From contig NZ_CP069620.1 in assembly GCF_026109735.1 (NCBI RefSeq), forward strand, positions 434,001 to 498,000: a stretch of DNA of 64,000 nucleotides. Reading direction: 5' to 3'. This DNA is from Salinimicrobium tongyeongense. GTDB lineage: Bacteria > Bacteroidota > Bacteroidia > Flavobacteriales > Flavobacteriaceae. Within the stretch, counting starts at the first letter, position 1. Every line of letters starts with the position of its first letter. Below the pieces are notes generated by a model, which searched no databases, was not told the origin of the DNA, and saw nothing but the letters and a program-made list of their open reading frames with translations. Shown piece after piece: positions 8,040-16,151 of the stretch. The position numbers were made by a program, and so were the translations under genes.

Positions 8040-9665
8040 TTATTTATCCATTACGGGTTCTTGTTCGGCAACAGTTTGATGATCCTTAAACTGGTTGCTG
8101 GTATTTTTCTCTCCTTCAGCTTTCAAGGCTTTTTCCCCGGAAAAGAAACTCTTGTGATCATCTCCCAGATCTGAACCTGCCATGCGCTGATGCTTCACGC
8201 AGGAAACCCCCTTGCGGATCTCCTGCCTCTGAACCCCTGTTACATAAGCCAGCATGCCTTCTTCTGAAAAATAGCCTTTTGTGAGGTCATTCATATGAAG
8301 TGCGGTAGTGTGATAGGTTGGCAGGGTGATGAGGTGATGAAAAATCCCTGCTTCTTTTGCTCCCTGGATCTGGAACTTCTTAATCATCCTGTCGGCCCTG
8401 AAACATAATTCGGTGCCATCATAAGCTGAATCCATTAGATTATTCCGGTCATACCCCGTCATATTTTCACCTTCAGCAAGCATTTCATCATAGGCCTGGT
8501 GACGGAAGTTGAGGGTCCAGTTAAAAGAAGGAGAGTTGTTGTAAACCAGTTTGGCATTGGGCACCACTTCTCTCACCCTGTTTACCATATGAGCTATTTG
8601 CTTCACATTGGGCGTGGGCGTTTCGATCCATAAAAGATCGGCCCCATTTTGCAGGCTGGTAATACAATCCAGAACCACCCGGTCTATATTAGTTCCGGCT
8701 TTGAATTTGTACAGCCCGTTGGGCAATCGCACGGGGCGCATGAGCTTACCATTCCTTTTCAGCAGCACATCGTCTTCTTTGGCTTCATTGATGTCTATAG
8801 TTTCGGCTTCTATGAAAGCTAAATACTTTGAGGCCAAATCTCCCGGCTCCTGACTCACCGGAAGCTTTTGAGTGAGCCCGGCACCTTCAGAATCTGTTCT
8901 TGCCACAATTATTCCGTCTTCAACCCCCAGTTCGATGAAAGCATACCTGATGGCATTTAGCTTAGCGATGAAATCTTCATGCGGCACAGTCACTTTCCCA
9001 TCCTGATGCCCACATTGTTTGGCATCTGAGACCTGATTTTCAATCTGGATGGCACAAGCCCCAGCCTGGATCATTTTTTTCGCTAACAGGTAAGTGGCCT
9101 CTTCGTTGCCAAAACCTGCATCAATATCTGCAATAATGGGCACTACATGAGTTTCAAAATTGTCAATTTTATTTTGTACATCCTCGCCTTTTTCAAGTCT
9201 TCGGAAAAGGTCGTTTAACTCAATGGCATCTGCCTGGCGCAAGAAATCGTAAATTTCACCAATAAGCGCCGGCACGGCAGTTTTTTCGTGCATGGATTGA
9301 TCGGGCAGGGGACCGAATTCTGACCGCAGGGCAGCCACCATCCAGCCCGAAAGATAGAGGTATTTTTTACTGGTGGTTTTGTGGTGCTTTTTCACGGCTA
9401 TCATATTTTGCTGGGCCACAAAACCATGCCAGCAGCCCAGAGACTGGGTGTACTGAGATGGATCTTTATCATACTCTGCCATATCTTTTCTCATGATGGC
9501 TGCGGTATATTTTGCAATATCCAGACCTGTTCTAAACCTGTTTTGAAGAATCATTCTTGCTGCACTTTCAGCATTTACAGAGTTCCATGTTTCTCCATAT
9601 TTTTCTTTCAGGTTCTGTACAGCCTCCAATGCAGAGCGATAATTTGTTTGTGGTTGATTTTTCAT
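8040..9665 (-). CDS. aceA: Isocitrate lyase
   Basis: This 541-residue glyoxylate-shunt enzyme cleaves isocitrate to succinate and glyoxylate. The catalytic loop reads SDAKQCGHQDGKV, with Cys218 and His220. This is the KxCGH signature with Gln in the second position rather than the more usual Lys or Arg. Mg-binding and substrate blocks PIIADIDAGFGN, IIVARTDSEGAG, WIETPTPNV and YNNSPSFNW are all present. Its length is nearer the long eukaryotic-like isocitrate lyases than the roughly 430-residue E. coli form. It follows aceB in the same direction, separated by a hairpin. Confidence 0.96.
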   Translation of the reverse strand: MKNQPQTNYRSALEAVQNLKEKYGETWNSVNAESAARMILQNRFRTGLDIAKYTAAIMRKDMAEYDKDPSQYTQSLGCWHGFVAQQNMIAVKKHHKTTSKKYLYLSGWMVAALRSEFGPLPDQSMHEKTAVPALIGEIYDFLRQADAIELNDLFRRLEKGEDVQNKIDNFETHVVPIIADIDAGFGNEEATYLLAKKMIQAGACAIQIENQVSDAKQCGHQDGKVTVPHEDFIAKLNAIRYAFIELGVEDGIIVARTDSEGAGLTQKLPVSQEPGDLASKYLAFIEAETIDINEAKEDDVLLKRNGKLMRPVRLPNGLYKFKAGTNIDRVVLDCITSLQNGADLLWIETPTPNVKQIAHMVNRVREVVPNAKLVYNNSPSFNWTLNFRHQAYDEMLAEGENMTGYDRNNLMDSAYDGTELCFRADRMIKKFQIQGAKEAGIFHHLITLPTYHTTALHMNDLTKGYFSEEGMLAYVTGVQRQEIRKGVSCVKHQRMAGSDLGDDHKSFFSGEKALKAEGEKNTSNQFKDHQTVAEQEPVMDK

Positions 9666-9703
9666 AATTTTGTAAGATGTTATTAGTTTGTTATTAATAA
9701 TTA

Positions 9704-9736
9704 GATCCTGCAGATTGTTGCCGCAATCGCAGGATC
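9704..9736. promoter_or_regulatory. Intercistronic hairpin between aceB and aceA
   Basis: GATCCTGC (9704-9711) pairs with GCAGGATC (9729-9736). Inside it, GATTG (9713-9717) pairs with CAATC (9724-9728), leaving a 6-base loop and one bulged base. On the minus strand of the aceB-aceA operon no T-tract follows the hairpin. A processing, stabilising or partial-attenuation role is therefore more likely than full termination. On the plus strand it is followed by a 7-T run. Confidence 0.6.
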
Positions 9737-9743
9737 GCTTTTT

Positions 9744-11342
9744 TTAAATGTACTGGTAAGCCGGAAGCGTGAGGAACTCTTCAAATCTTTCTGAAAGCAC
9801 CAGCTTATCAAAAAGGCTGATAGCCAGCTCATACCGGTTGCCTTCAACAGCGTTGCTTTCTGCTTCTGCCATGATTTTATCAGATTCATTTTGTAGTAGC
9901 GTTTTGTACAATTCAGTATTGAATTTACGCCCGTCTTCCAGCACAACTTCGTGCTTTAGCCATTGCCACAGCTGCGTTCTTGAGATTTCGGCAGTAGCGG
10001 CATCTTCCATTAGGTTGTAAAGTGCCACCGCACCATAACCCCGCAGCCAGGCTTCAGTATAAAGAATTCCCACGTTGATGTTCTTTCTAATCCCGGCTTC
10101 GGTAATGCTACCCCTGGGTATCTCTACCAGGTCTTCTTCAGAAATATGCACATCATCACGAGTCACGTGCAGTTGATTTGGCCCCGGCATGTGTTTATCG
10201 AACTCCGCCCTGGCCACTTCTACCAACGCCGGATGCGCAACCCAGGTGCCGTCATGCCCGTTTTTCACTTCGCGCTCTTTATCTTTTCTCACTTTTTCTA
10301 TGGCAGCTGCATTGGCTTCCTCATTATTTTTAATAGGAATCTGAGCGGCCATACCACCAATGGCATGAATGCCCCGTTTATGGCAACGCTGGATCACCAG
10401 CTTTGAATAAGCTTCCATAAAAGGTGTGGTCATGCTCACCTGGTCGCGGTTTGGCACCACATATTGCGGGTGGTTCCTGAATTTCTTGATGTACGAAAAA
10501 ATGTAATCCCAACGGCCGCAATTTAGGCCCACGATATGATCTTTGAGTTCATAGATGATTTCGTCTAGCTGAAAACTTGCAGTAATAGTTTCGATGAGCA
10601 CGGTGGCCTTAAAAGTTCCTGTTGGCACTTCCAGATAATCCTGTGCAAAGTTGAATACCTTATTCCACCAGCGGGCTTCGGTGTAATGCTCTAACTTCGG
10701 AAGGTAGAAGTAGGGCGCGGTATTGTTCTTCAGCAAAATTTGAGTGTTATGATAAACGTACAGACCAAAATCCACGAGGCTGCCTGAAGCTTGTTCCCCA
10801 TTGATCAATATATGTTTTTCGTCAAGGTGCAGACCTCGTGGCCGCACCAGTAAAACCGCGGTTTCAGGATTGAGATTATAAGATTTTCCGCTCTCTGGAT
10901 CTAAAAGGGAAATGGTCCTGTTATTGGCATCAATCAGGTTTTGCTGGCCTTCAATCACGTTTTGCCAGGTAGGCGAGGTACTGTCTTCCAGGTCTGCCAT
11001 AAATGTTCTGGCTCCCGAATTCAATGCATTGATCACCATTTTTCTATCTACAGGTCCCGTGATCTCCACCCGCCTGTCTTGCAGATCGGCAGGAATACTG
11101 CCTGCCCGCCAGTCTTCTTCCCTTATGGATTTGGTCTCGGGTGGGAACTGAGGCAAGGTACCTTTATCGAAAACCTTTTGCCGTGCTACACGCTTTTCCA
11201 GCAAGGAAAGTCTTTCTGGATTAAACTTTTCGTGTAATGCAGTTAGAAAATTCAAAGCCCCGTCTGAAAGGATTTCAGGGTAATAATTTTTTACATCTTT
11301 TGAAAATTCTAAATTACCTGCTTTTAATTCTTTGGTTTTCAT
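9744..11342 (-). CDS. aceB: Malate synthase A
   Basis: This 532-residue enzyme condenses glyoxylate with acetyl-CoA to malate, the second glyoxylate-shunt step. Recognisable malate synthase blocks are INALNSGARTFMADLEDSTSP, LLVRPRGLHLDEKH, VLIETITASFQLDEIIYEL and GLNCGRWDYIFSYIKK, followed by VAHPALVEVAR. The length fits the A isoform rather than the roughly 720-residue G form. ATG at 11342 was chosen over an in-frame GTG at 11360. It is the first gene of a minus-strand aceB-aceA operon and diverges from the ScfR-type regulator 118 bp away. Confidence 0.96.
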   Translation of the reverse strand: MKTKELKAGNLEFSKDVKNYYPEILSDGALNFLTALHEKFNPERLSLLEKRVARQKVFDKGTLPQFPPETKSIREEDWRAGSIPADLQDRRVEITGPVDRKMVINALNSGARTFMADLEDSTSPTWQNVIEGQQNLIDANNRTISLLDPESGKSYNLNPETAVLLVRPRGLHLDEKHILINGEQASGSLVDFGLYVYHNTQILLKNNTAPYFYLPKLEHYTEARWWNKVFNFAQDYLEVPTGTFKATVLIETITASFQLDEIIYELKDHIVGLNCGRWDYIFSYIKKFRNHPQYVVPNRDQVSMTTPFMEAYSKLVIQRCHKRGIHAIGGMAAQIPIKNNEEANAAAIEKVRKDKEREVKNGHDGTWVAHPALVEVARAEFDKHMPGPNQLHVTRDDVHISEEDLVEIPRGSITEAGIRKNINVGILYTEAWLRGYGAVALYNLMEDAATAEISRTQLWQWLKHEVVLEDGRKFNTELYKTLLQNESDKIMAEAESNAVEGNRYELAISLFDKLVLSERFEEFLTLPAYQYI

Positions 11343-11392
11343 GGTTTTATTGTTTTGCACAACAATATTACATGAAAGAATTTAAAAAAACA

Positions 11393-11406
11393 AGCGAACG
11401 TTCGCT
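11393..11406. promoter_or_regulatory. Palindromic site in the aceB/regulator divergent promoter
   Basis: AGCGAACGTTCGCT is a perfect 14-bp palindrome located 51 bp upstream of the aceB ATG. It shares the TTCGC/GCGAA half-site with the two elements at 11418 and 11435. That makes it a strong candidate operator for the adjacent ScfR/RamB-like regulator. Confidence 0.65.
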
Positions 11407-11417
11407 AAAGATAAAAA

Positions 11418-11442
11418 TTCGCAAATAATTAATATTCGCGAA
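11418..11442. promoter_or_regulatory. Two TTCGCrAA-type candidate operators
   Basis: TTCGCAAA (11418-11425) and the perfect palindrome TTCGCGAA (11435-11442) lie 17 bp apart, start to start, just upstream of the regulator's -7 box. They resemble the TTTGCAAA-like sites known for RamB, the actinobacterial glyoxylate-shunt regulator of the same family. Assignment as ScfR operators is inference from position and similarity. Confidence 0.6.
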
Positions 11443-11448
11443 AAACTT

Positions 11449-11456
11449 TATCTTTG
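11449..11456 (+). promoter_or_regulatory. Bacteroidota -7 box for the ScfR-type regulator; possible leaderless start
   Basis: TATCTTTG matches the TAnnTTTG -7 element used by the Bacteroidota primary sigma factor. It ends only 4 bases before the regulator's ATG at 11461. Transcription would then start at or within a few bases of the start codon, giving a leaderless or nearly leaderless mRNA. Confidence 0.55.
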
Positions 11457-11460
11457 AATT

Positions 11461-12939
11461 ATGGAAGAAGAGTATATCAAGCTCATTTTTGGACTGAAGC
11501 TAAAGCAGATAAGGACCGAGAAGAATTTGTCTTTATTTGGTTTATCCAAACTTTCGGGCTTATCTAAATCATATCTCAACGAAATTGAGAATGGAAAAAA
11601 ATATCCCAAACCCGATAAAATAGCCTTACTCTCAGATAAACTGGAAGTTCCTTACGACCAAATGGTCTCCCTAAGGCTTGACAAGAATTTAGCTCCCATT
11701 GGAGAATTACTGCAATCGAAGATCCTGAAGGAAATTCCGCTGGAACTTTTCGGCATCAAAGAAAGCAACCTTATTGATATCGTCGCCAACGCCCCTACAA
11801 AGGTAACTGCGTTTATAAGTACCATCATTGAAATTGCTCATCATTACAGCTTTAGCAAGGAGAGCTTTTTCCTGGCTGCCGTGCGTTCATTCCAGGAAGC
11901 CAATAACAATTATTTCGAGGACCTGGAACAGCAGGTGTTGAAATTTGCAAAAGCTTACCAGGTAGACCTCAACAGGTTTTTAGGATCAAAAGTTTTGGAA
12001 GAGATCCTGGTAGAAGAGTACGGCTACGTAATTAATGAAAATGAACTGAGTAAAAATGAGGCTTTAGGTAATCTGCGATCAGTTTTTGTACCTCAAACCA
12101 AAACGCTGCTGCTGGCAAACGGAATTGACGAAGCCCAACGCACCTTTATCTTTGCCAAAGAAATAGCCTATAATTACCTCGAAATAACCGACAGGCTGCA
12201 CACTTTTCCGTGGATAAAGTTCCAGAGGTTTGACCAGGTACTCAACAACTTCTACGCATCTTATTTTGCCGGGGCCTTAATAATTCCGAAAGAGGACCTG
12301 AGTTCACAACTGGAGAACTTTTTTGAAAAAGAGAGATTTGATGCAACTCATTTCCTGCAAATGCTGGAAGGTTTTAACGCTTCCCCGGAATCTTTTTATC
12401 AGCGGCTAACCAATATTTTACCTAAGTCTTTTAATATTAAAAACTTGTTCTTCCTGCGGTTCACTCATAAAGAAGGCAGTGAAAAATTCTTCCTAAATAA
12501 GGAGCTCCATTTAACCCATCACCATTCCCCCCGGGCCAATGAGACCAATGAGCATTATTGCAGAAGGTGGGTGTCGCTGAAGGGGTTAAAAGAAATAAGT
12601 AAAAGCGGAAAGGATCATGAATTCGGGTTGCAGGTCTCTCATTACCCAAGCCATGGAACTACTTACCTGGTTCTCTCCTCTGCCACTAAAGACCCTTTCA
12701 GGAATAACCAGTATCGAAGCATAAGTATTGGCCTGCTCATCAATAAACAACTGGAGCGAAAAGTGAACTTTTTAGGAGATAAAGCGATCCCGTGGCGGGA
12801 TGTGGGCGTCACCTGTGAGCGCTGCGGAATTATAGATTGCGAGGTGAGGCAGGCCCCGGCAATTGTTCTGGATAAAGAAGCCAAAAACAAAAAAATTGAA
12901 AAGATCGTGGAGGAATTAAACTTCCGGTTCCAATCCTGA
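11461..12939 (+). CDS. ScfR/RamB-type XRE-family regulator, predicted glyoxylate-shunt regulator
   Basis: This 492-residue protein has an N-terminal HTH_3/XRE domain (about residues 11-62; GLKLKQIRTEKNLSLFGLSK, then SGLSKSYLNEIENGKKYP). A central domain related to IrrE/ImmA peptidase-like modules contains ANGIDEAQRTFIFAKEIAYNYL, without an obvious HExxH motif. The C-terminal cysteine cluster GVTCERCGIIDCEVRQAP is the DUF2083-type signature of short-chain fatty-acyl regulators (RamB, PrpC-type, MccR). RamB controls aceA and aceB in Corynebacterium. Here the gene diverges from aceB-aceA with shared palindromes, so control of the shunt is a well-supported inference. Confidence 0.87.
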   Translation: MEEEYIKLIFGLKLKQIRTEKNLSLFGLSKLSGLSKSYLNEIENGKKYPKPDKIALLSDKLEVPYDQMVSLRLDKNLAPIGELLQSKILKEIPLELFGIKESNLIDIVANAPTKVTAFISTIIEIAHHYSFSKESFFLAAVRSFQEANNNYFEDLEQQVLKFAKAYQVDLNRFLGSKVLEEILVEEYGYVINENELSKNEALGNLRSVFVPQTKTLLLANGIDEAQRTFIFAKEIAYNYLEITDRLHTFPWIKFQRFDQVLNNFYASYFAGALIIPKEDLSSQLENFFEKERFDATHFLQMLEGFNASPESFYQRLTNILPKSFNIKNLFFLRFTHKEGSEKFFLNKELHLTHHHSPRANETNEHYCRRWVSLKGLKEISKSGKDHEFGLQVSHYPSHGTTYLVLSSATKDPFRNNQYRSISIGLLINKQLERKVNFLGDKAIPWRDVGVTCERCGIIDCEVRQAPAIVLDKEAKNKKIEKIVEELNFRFQS

Positions 12940-13121
12940 CAGGCTACTCTCTGATGGGTACATCCCCCTTCGAGATAAGATTTAAACATATATCTTCAAT
13001 AATTTATACAGCCTTCGGAAGAATAAGTATTGTAAACTAAATCCTGAAGCGATTTAATATTTATATCGAAACCAACAGGCGAACCTGCGAGCCCGATGAG
13101 GTCGTACAACCAGTAACACAA

Positions 13122-13147
13122 AAGCCTCCTGTTTTCACAGAAGGCTT
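13122..13147 (-). terminator. Terminator of the yqhD operon
   Basis: AAGCCT (13122-13127) pairs with AGGCTT (13142-13147), and CTG/CAG continues the stem after one mismatch, around a TTTTCA loop. On the minus strand the stem is followed by TTTTG. It lies 143 bp past the stop of the minus-strand alcohol dehydrogenase gene and 182 bp past the plus-strand regulator stop, so it may serve both. The rest of the 12940-13289 gap holds nothing recognised. Confidence 0.6.
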
Positions 13148-13289
13148 ATGAATGTTTGTAAATGTACATTGCCACCTTTACGATAGGCAATTGAAATTAC
13201 ATCAGGAATTTACTTCCGAAGAGATAAACACTGAATCTTTATGGCAGCAACAGTATTCTTATCTTAAACTTCTTTCCTGTCAATTCCTT

Positions 13290-14450
13290 TTAGTACGCCA
13301 TTTTTACGATCTCTTCTACATTTGCGGGGGTGAGGGATTGGTGTTCTCCCAGGCCTGTCCAGCCTCTTTCGACAAAGCGCTTGTTGATCTTCTCGGCAGT
13401 ACCTTCGTAATCTTTGGTGTAACTGGACAATTGGGTAGCTATCCCCATCTGGTTAAAGAATTCTTCGGTCCTGTCTATTGCGGCCGCAGCTTTCTCTTCT
13501 AAAGTACCCTCTGTGATATTCCATACCCTTTCGGCATACTGCGCCAGTTTCTCTTTTTTAGCTTCAAAGTTAAACCTGTAATGGCTCGGTGCAATTATTG
13601 CCAGGGTGCGGGCGTGGTCAATTCCGAAGAGGGCTGTAAGCTCATGCCCCATTGCATGCACCGCCCAGTCTGTAGGCACTCCTTTTTGAATGAGTCCGTT
13701 GAGGGCCATGGTACAGCTCCACATGAAATTTGACGCCGCAGTATAATCTGAAGGATCATTTAAAACTTTTGGCCCAACTTCAATAAGCGTCTGCATGATG
13801 CTTTCGGCAAACCTGTCCTGCAAATATGCGCCGCTGGGATAGGTCATATACTGCTCGAGCACGTGCGTAAAGGCATCAGTAATGCCGTTGGCTATCTGGC
13901 GTGACGGAATTGACTTTATCACCTCCGGATCGAGAATAGAGAACAAAGGAAATAAGCCCGGACCGCCCATTCCAAGTTTCTCCTGAGTTTCTTCCCGGGT
14001 GATCACAGCGCTAGAATTCATTTCTGAACCCGTGGCAGGCAAGGTAAGCACAGTCCCAAAAGGCATGGCTTTGCTGGTACGTATCTTTTGCGCCGGTATT
14101 TCCCATGGCTCTCCTCCTTCATAGAGGGCCGCTGAGGCTAGGAATTTGGTACCGTCTATGACCGATCCTCCTCCCACAGCCAGCAGGAACGTGATATTCT
14201 CTTCCTTTATCAGCTTCAGGGCCTTCATGAGCACTTCGTATTCGGGATTGGCCGGGATACCGCCAAATTCCATAACTTCAAAACCCTTAAGGGCCTCTTT
14301 TACCTGCTCATAAATGCCATTTTTCTTAATGCTTCCGCCGCCATAAAGCATGAGGATTTTGGCATTTTTGGGAAGTTCTTCTTGCAGTTTTTTTATCTGC
14401 CCTTTTCCGAAGAGAATTTTCGTTGGGTTCTTAAAATCAAAATTTCTCAT
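13290..14450 (-). CDS. yqhD: Iron-containing alcohol dehydrogenase, YqhD/BdhA-like
   Basis: This 386-residue group III alcohol dehydrogenase closely follows E. coli YqhD, an NADPH-dependent reductase of short-chain aldehydes. NFDFKNPTKILFGKGQI opens the Rossmann part, and YGGGSIKKNGIYEQV and LLAVGGGSVIDGTKF bind nucleotide. Metal ligands are visible in NGITDAFTHVLEQY (Asp, His) and HAMGHELTALFGIDHARTLAI (two His). ATG at 14450 was chosen because a 14474 start would be TTG and overlap the upstream nitroreductase. It follows the nitroreductase by 16 bp, suggesting an aldehyde/electrophile detoxification operon. Confidence 0.9.
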   Translation of the reverse strand: MRNFDFKNPTKILFGKGQIKKLQEELPKNAKILMLYGGGSIKKNGIYEQVKEALKGFEVMEFGGIPANPEYEVLMKALKLIKEENITFLLAVGGGSVIDGTKFLASAALYEGGEPWEIPAQKIRTSKAMPFGTVLTLPATGSEMNSSAVITREETQEKLGMGGPGLFPLFSILDPEVIKSIPSRQIANGITDAFTHVLEQYMTYPSGAYLQDRFAESIMQTLIEVGPKVLNDPSDYTAASNFMWSCTMALNGLIQKGVPTDWAVHAMGHELTALFGIDHARTLAIIAPSHYRFNFEAKKEKLAQYAERVWNITEGTLEEKAAAAIDRTEEFFNQMGIATQLSSYTKDYEGTAEKINKRFVERGWTGLGEHQSLTPANVEEIVKMAY

Positions 14451-14466
14451 AAATAGCTTTTCAGGA

Positions 14467-15099
14467 TTAGTCAATAACTGTGATCAGATCTTCTTTGTGC
14501 TTGCGCACCTTTACCAGACCGGCCAGCCAGTCGTTTTCGGGATCGCGATAGCCAAGAGGTAGCATCACACAGCTCTTTAATCCTTTTTCACCCAGGTTGA
14601 GGATTTCATCAAGCGCGGCCTCGTCAAAACCTTCCATTGGCGTGCTGTCTACCCCTTCAAAAGCGGCGGCGGCAATAGCCTGTGAAAAAGCAATATACGC
14701 CTGGCGGGCAGCGTGATTAAAATTCTCTGCAGCCTCTCTCTGCGGATAATGGCTCAGCAACTTCTGGCGGTAATTCTCATAACCTTCATTTTTAAAGCCG
14801 CGGACTTCATTTGTAAGGTCAAATACCTTATTGATACGGTCTTCGGTATAAGTATCCCAGGCCGCAAAAACCAGCAGGTGTGAACAATCGGTCACTACCG
14901 ACTGGTTCCAGGCGATGGCTTTTATCTTTTCCTTTAACTCGGGGTTGGTGATCACCAAAATCTCGAAAGGCTGCAATCCGCTGGAAGTTGGGGCCAACGA
15001 AGCCGCTTCTAAAATAGCATCGATCTTTTCCTGTGGCACTTTCTCGCCGTTCATTGCTTTGGTGGCATAGCGCCAGTTGAGTTTATCTAGTAATTCCAT
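14467..15099 (-). CDS. NAD(P)H-dependent nitroreductase family oxidoreductase
   Basis: This 210-residue FMN-dependent nitroreductase-fold protein has the family blocks LNWRYATKAMNGEKVP, ILEAASLAPTSSGLQPFEILVI and QAYIAFSQAIAAAAFEGVDSTPMEGFD, and a C-terminal CVMLPLGYRDPENDWLAGLVKVR. This pattern fits the NfsB/DrgA-like NAD(P)H oxidoreductases that reduce quinones and nitroaromatics. Immediately upstream is a TetR-type palindrome, and the tetR gene follows 75 bp further upstream, so inducible control with yqhD is likely. Confidence 0.9.
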   Translation of the reverse strand: MELLDKLNWRYATKAMNGEKVPQEKIDAILEAASLAPTSSGLQPFEILVITNPELKEKIKAIAWNQSVVTDCSHLLVFAAWDTYTEDRINKVFDLTNEVRGFKNEGYENYRQKLLSHYPQREAAENFNHAARQAYIAFSQAIAAAAFEGVDSTPMEGFDEAALDEILNLGEKGLKSCVMLPLGYRDPENDWLAGLVKVRKHKEDLITVID

Positions 15100-15116
15100 A
15101 GTTTTGATTATATATT

Positions 15117-15130
15117 AATGAATGTTCATT
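15117..15130. promoter_or_regulatory. TetR operator copy 1 (nitroreductase promoter)
   Basis: AATGAATGTTCATT lies 18 bp upstream of the nitroreductase ATG. It differs by a single base from the perfect palindrome at 15787 upstream of the tetR gene. The pairing of both sites with one regulator makes it a likely operator. Confidence 0.75.
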
Positions 15131-15174
15131 CTTTTTTTGACGGAAAAAAATTCCTGTTTCTTGCTTCTGAAAAA

Positions 15175-15753
15175 TTAAAGTTTAATAGCGTCCCAGGCTG
15201 CGGAATATGCTCTTTCAAGCGCCGGTTTATCTACTTTGCACCAGCCTTTTAACTCGGTGTTAAGCAGAAAGCTGATGGGATAAACGGTAAAAGCATATAG
15301 AATAAAAGGCGATAAAGGTTTCACAACGCCTTCTTCTTTGCCGCGCTCCCACAGGGCAATAAGCGGTTGCAGGTGCTTAAGGCCTTCCTGCCTGCTCTCT
15401 TCATCTATCATGGGCGTATTATCGCACTGTGAAAGGAACAGGGCATGATCAACCTCCTTTAGTTTAAAAGTGGCAATGTTCATCCATATCTTTTTAAAGC
15501 CCTCTTCTACCCCCATGCTGGGTTCATAATCTTTAAAAGCGCAATTGCTGAAAGAACTTTTCACCTCAATATATGCCTGATTCGCCAAATCCTGCTTATT
15601 CTTAAAATACAGGTAAATGGTGGCCGGGGAAACATTGGCCATTTTGGCAATTTTAGACATGGGAGCTGCGTGGAAACCGTTATTGTTTACCAGGCAAATG
15701 GTTGCTTTTAGCAAAGCATCGCGCTTTATCTGACTTTTAGAAACTGCTTTCAT
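15175..15753 (-). CDS. TetR/AcrR family transcriptional regulator
   Basis: This 192-residue repressor has an N-terminal TetR HTH (about residues 10-57): IKRDALLKATICLVNNNGFHA, then APMSKIAKMANVSPATIYLYFKNKQDLAN. A helical ligand-binding domain of normal length follows. ATG at 15753 was chosen over a GTG one codon earlier. Palindromes AATGAACGTTCATT in its own promoter and AATGAATGTTCATT before the nitroreductase suggest autoregulation and control of the nitroreductase-yqhD operon. Confidence 0.9.
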   Translation of the reverse strand: MKAVSKSQIKRDALLKATICLVNNNGFHAAPMSKIAKMANVSPATIYLYFKNKQDLANQAYIEVKSSFSNCAFKDYEPSMGVEEGFKKIWMNIATFKLKEVDHALFLSQCDNTPMIDEESRQEGLKHLQPLIALWERGKEEGVVKPLSPFILYAFTVYPISFLLNTELKGWCKVDKPALERAYSAAWDAIKL

Positions 15754-15786
15754 CACTTAATTGAAGTGCAAATATACAAAAAAAAG

Positions 15787-15800
15787 AATGAACGTTCATT
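15787..15800. promoter_or_regulatory. TetR operator copy 2 (tetR promoter)
   Basis: AATGAACGTTCATT is a perfect 14-bp palindrome 33 bp upstream of the tetR ATG. It is followed by a T-run. Together with the 15117 copy it defines the predicted operator of this TetR. Confidence 0.78.
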
Positions 15801-15888
15801 TTTTTACTTTCCCTAGTTAGAAGTAACTCATGCTATTGTTTTGGTTTTATCCTTAGTATTCCAAATTGGAGGGAAAAAACATATATCC

Positions 15889-15978
15889 ATGAAATTCACT
15901 TTTGATTCGCTGCCTTCAGCTTTTAAAAAATCCCTTCTGAAAATGGCATTTTTGGCTGTCTTCTTTGGCGAAGCATAA
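15889..15978 (+). CDS. Possible small ORF (29 residues)
   Basis: ATG at 15889 to TAA at 15976-15978 encodes a 29-residue peptide. It has basic residues followed by a hydrophobic stretch (KKSLLKMAFLAVFFGEA), like a truncated signal peptide. A purine-rich GGAGGG lies about 14 bp upstream. The 9-bp inverted repeat GCCTTCAGC/GCTGAAGGC (15912-15920 and 16006-16014) spans most of it. It may be a remnant or chance ORF. The rest of the 15757-16151 gap contains only the TetR operator. Confidence 0.25.
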   Translation: MKFTFDSLPSAFKKSLLKMAFLAVFFGEA

Positions 15979-16151
15979 ACCAGAATATTTTTAAAAAGGA
16001 CAAAGGCTGAAGGCCCCTTCCGAAGGAATTAATCATAATTTTAAACTTTGGGATTTAGTAATTTTACCTGTGTTTTAACCAAACTTTCACGCTTTTTAAG
16101 CCCTCTCCTACTGCTCATTACCTAATTTAGAGAAAAATCAATCAAAAAGTT

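Noticed and set aside
8040-9665. Possible inactive isocitrate lyase because of KQCGH instead of KKCGH
   Set aside because: The catalytic Cys and His are intact and the other active-site blocks are normal, so the single Gln change is not evidence of loss of function.
13152-13502. Plus-strand ORF over the yqhD 3' end
   Set aside because: It is antisense to the well-conserved C-terminus of the alcohol dehydrogenase and shows no family features.
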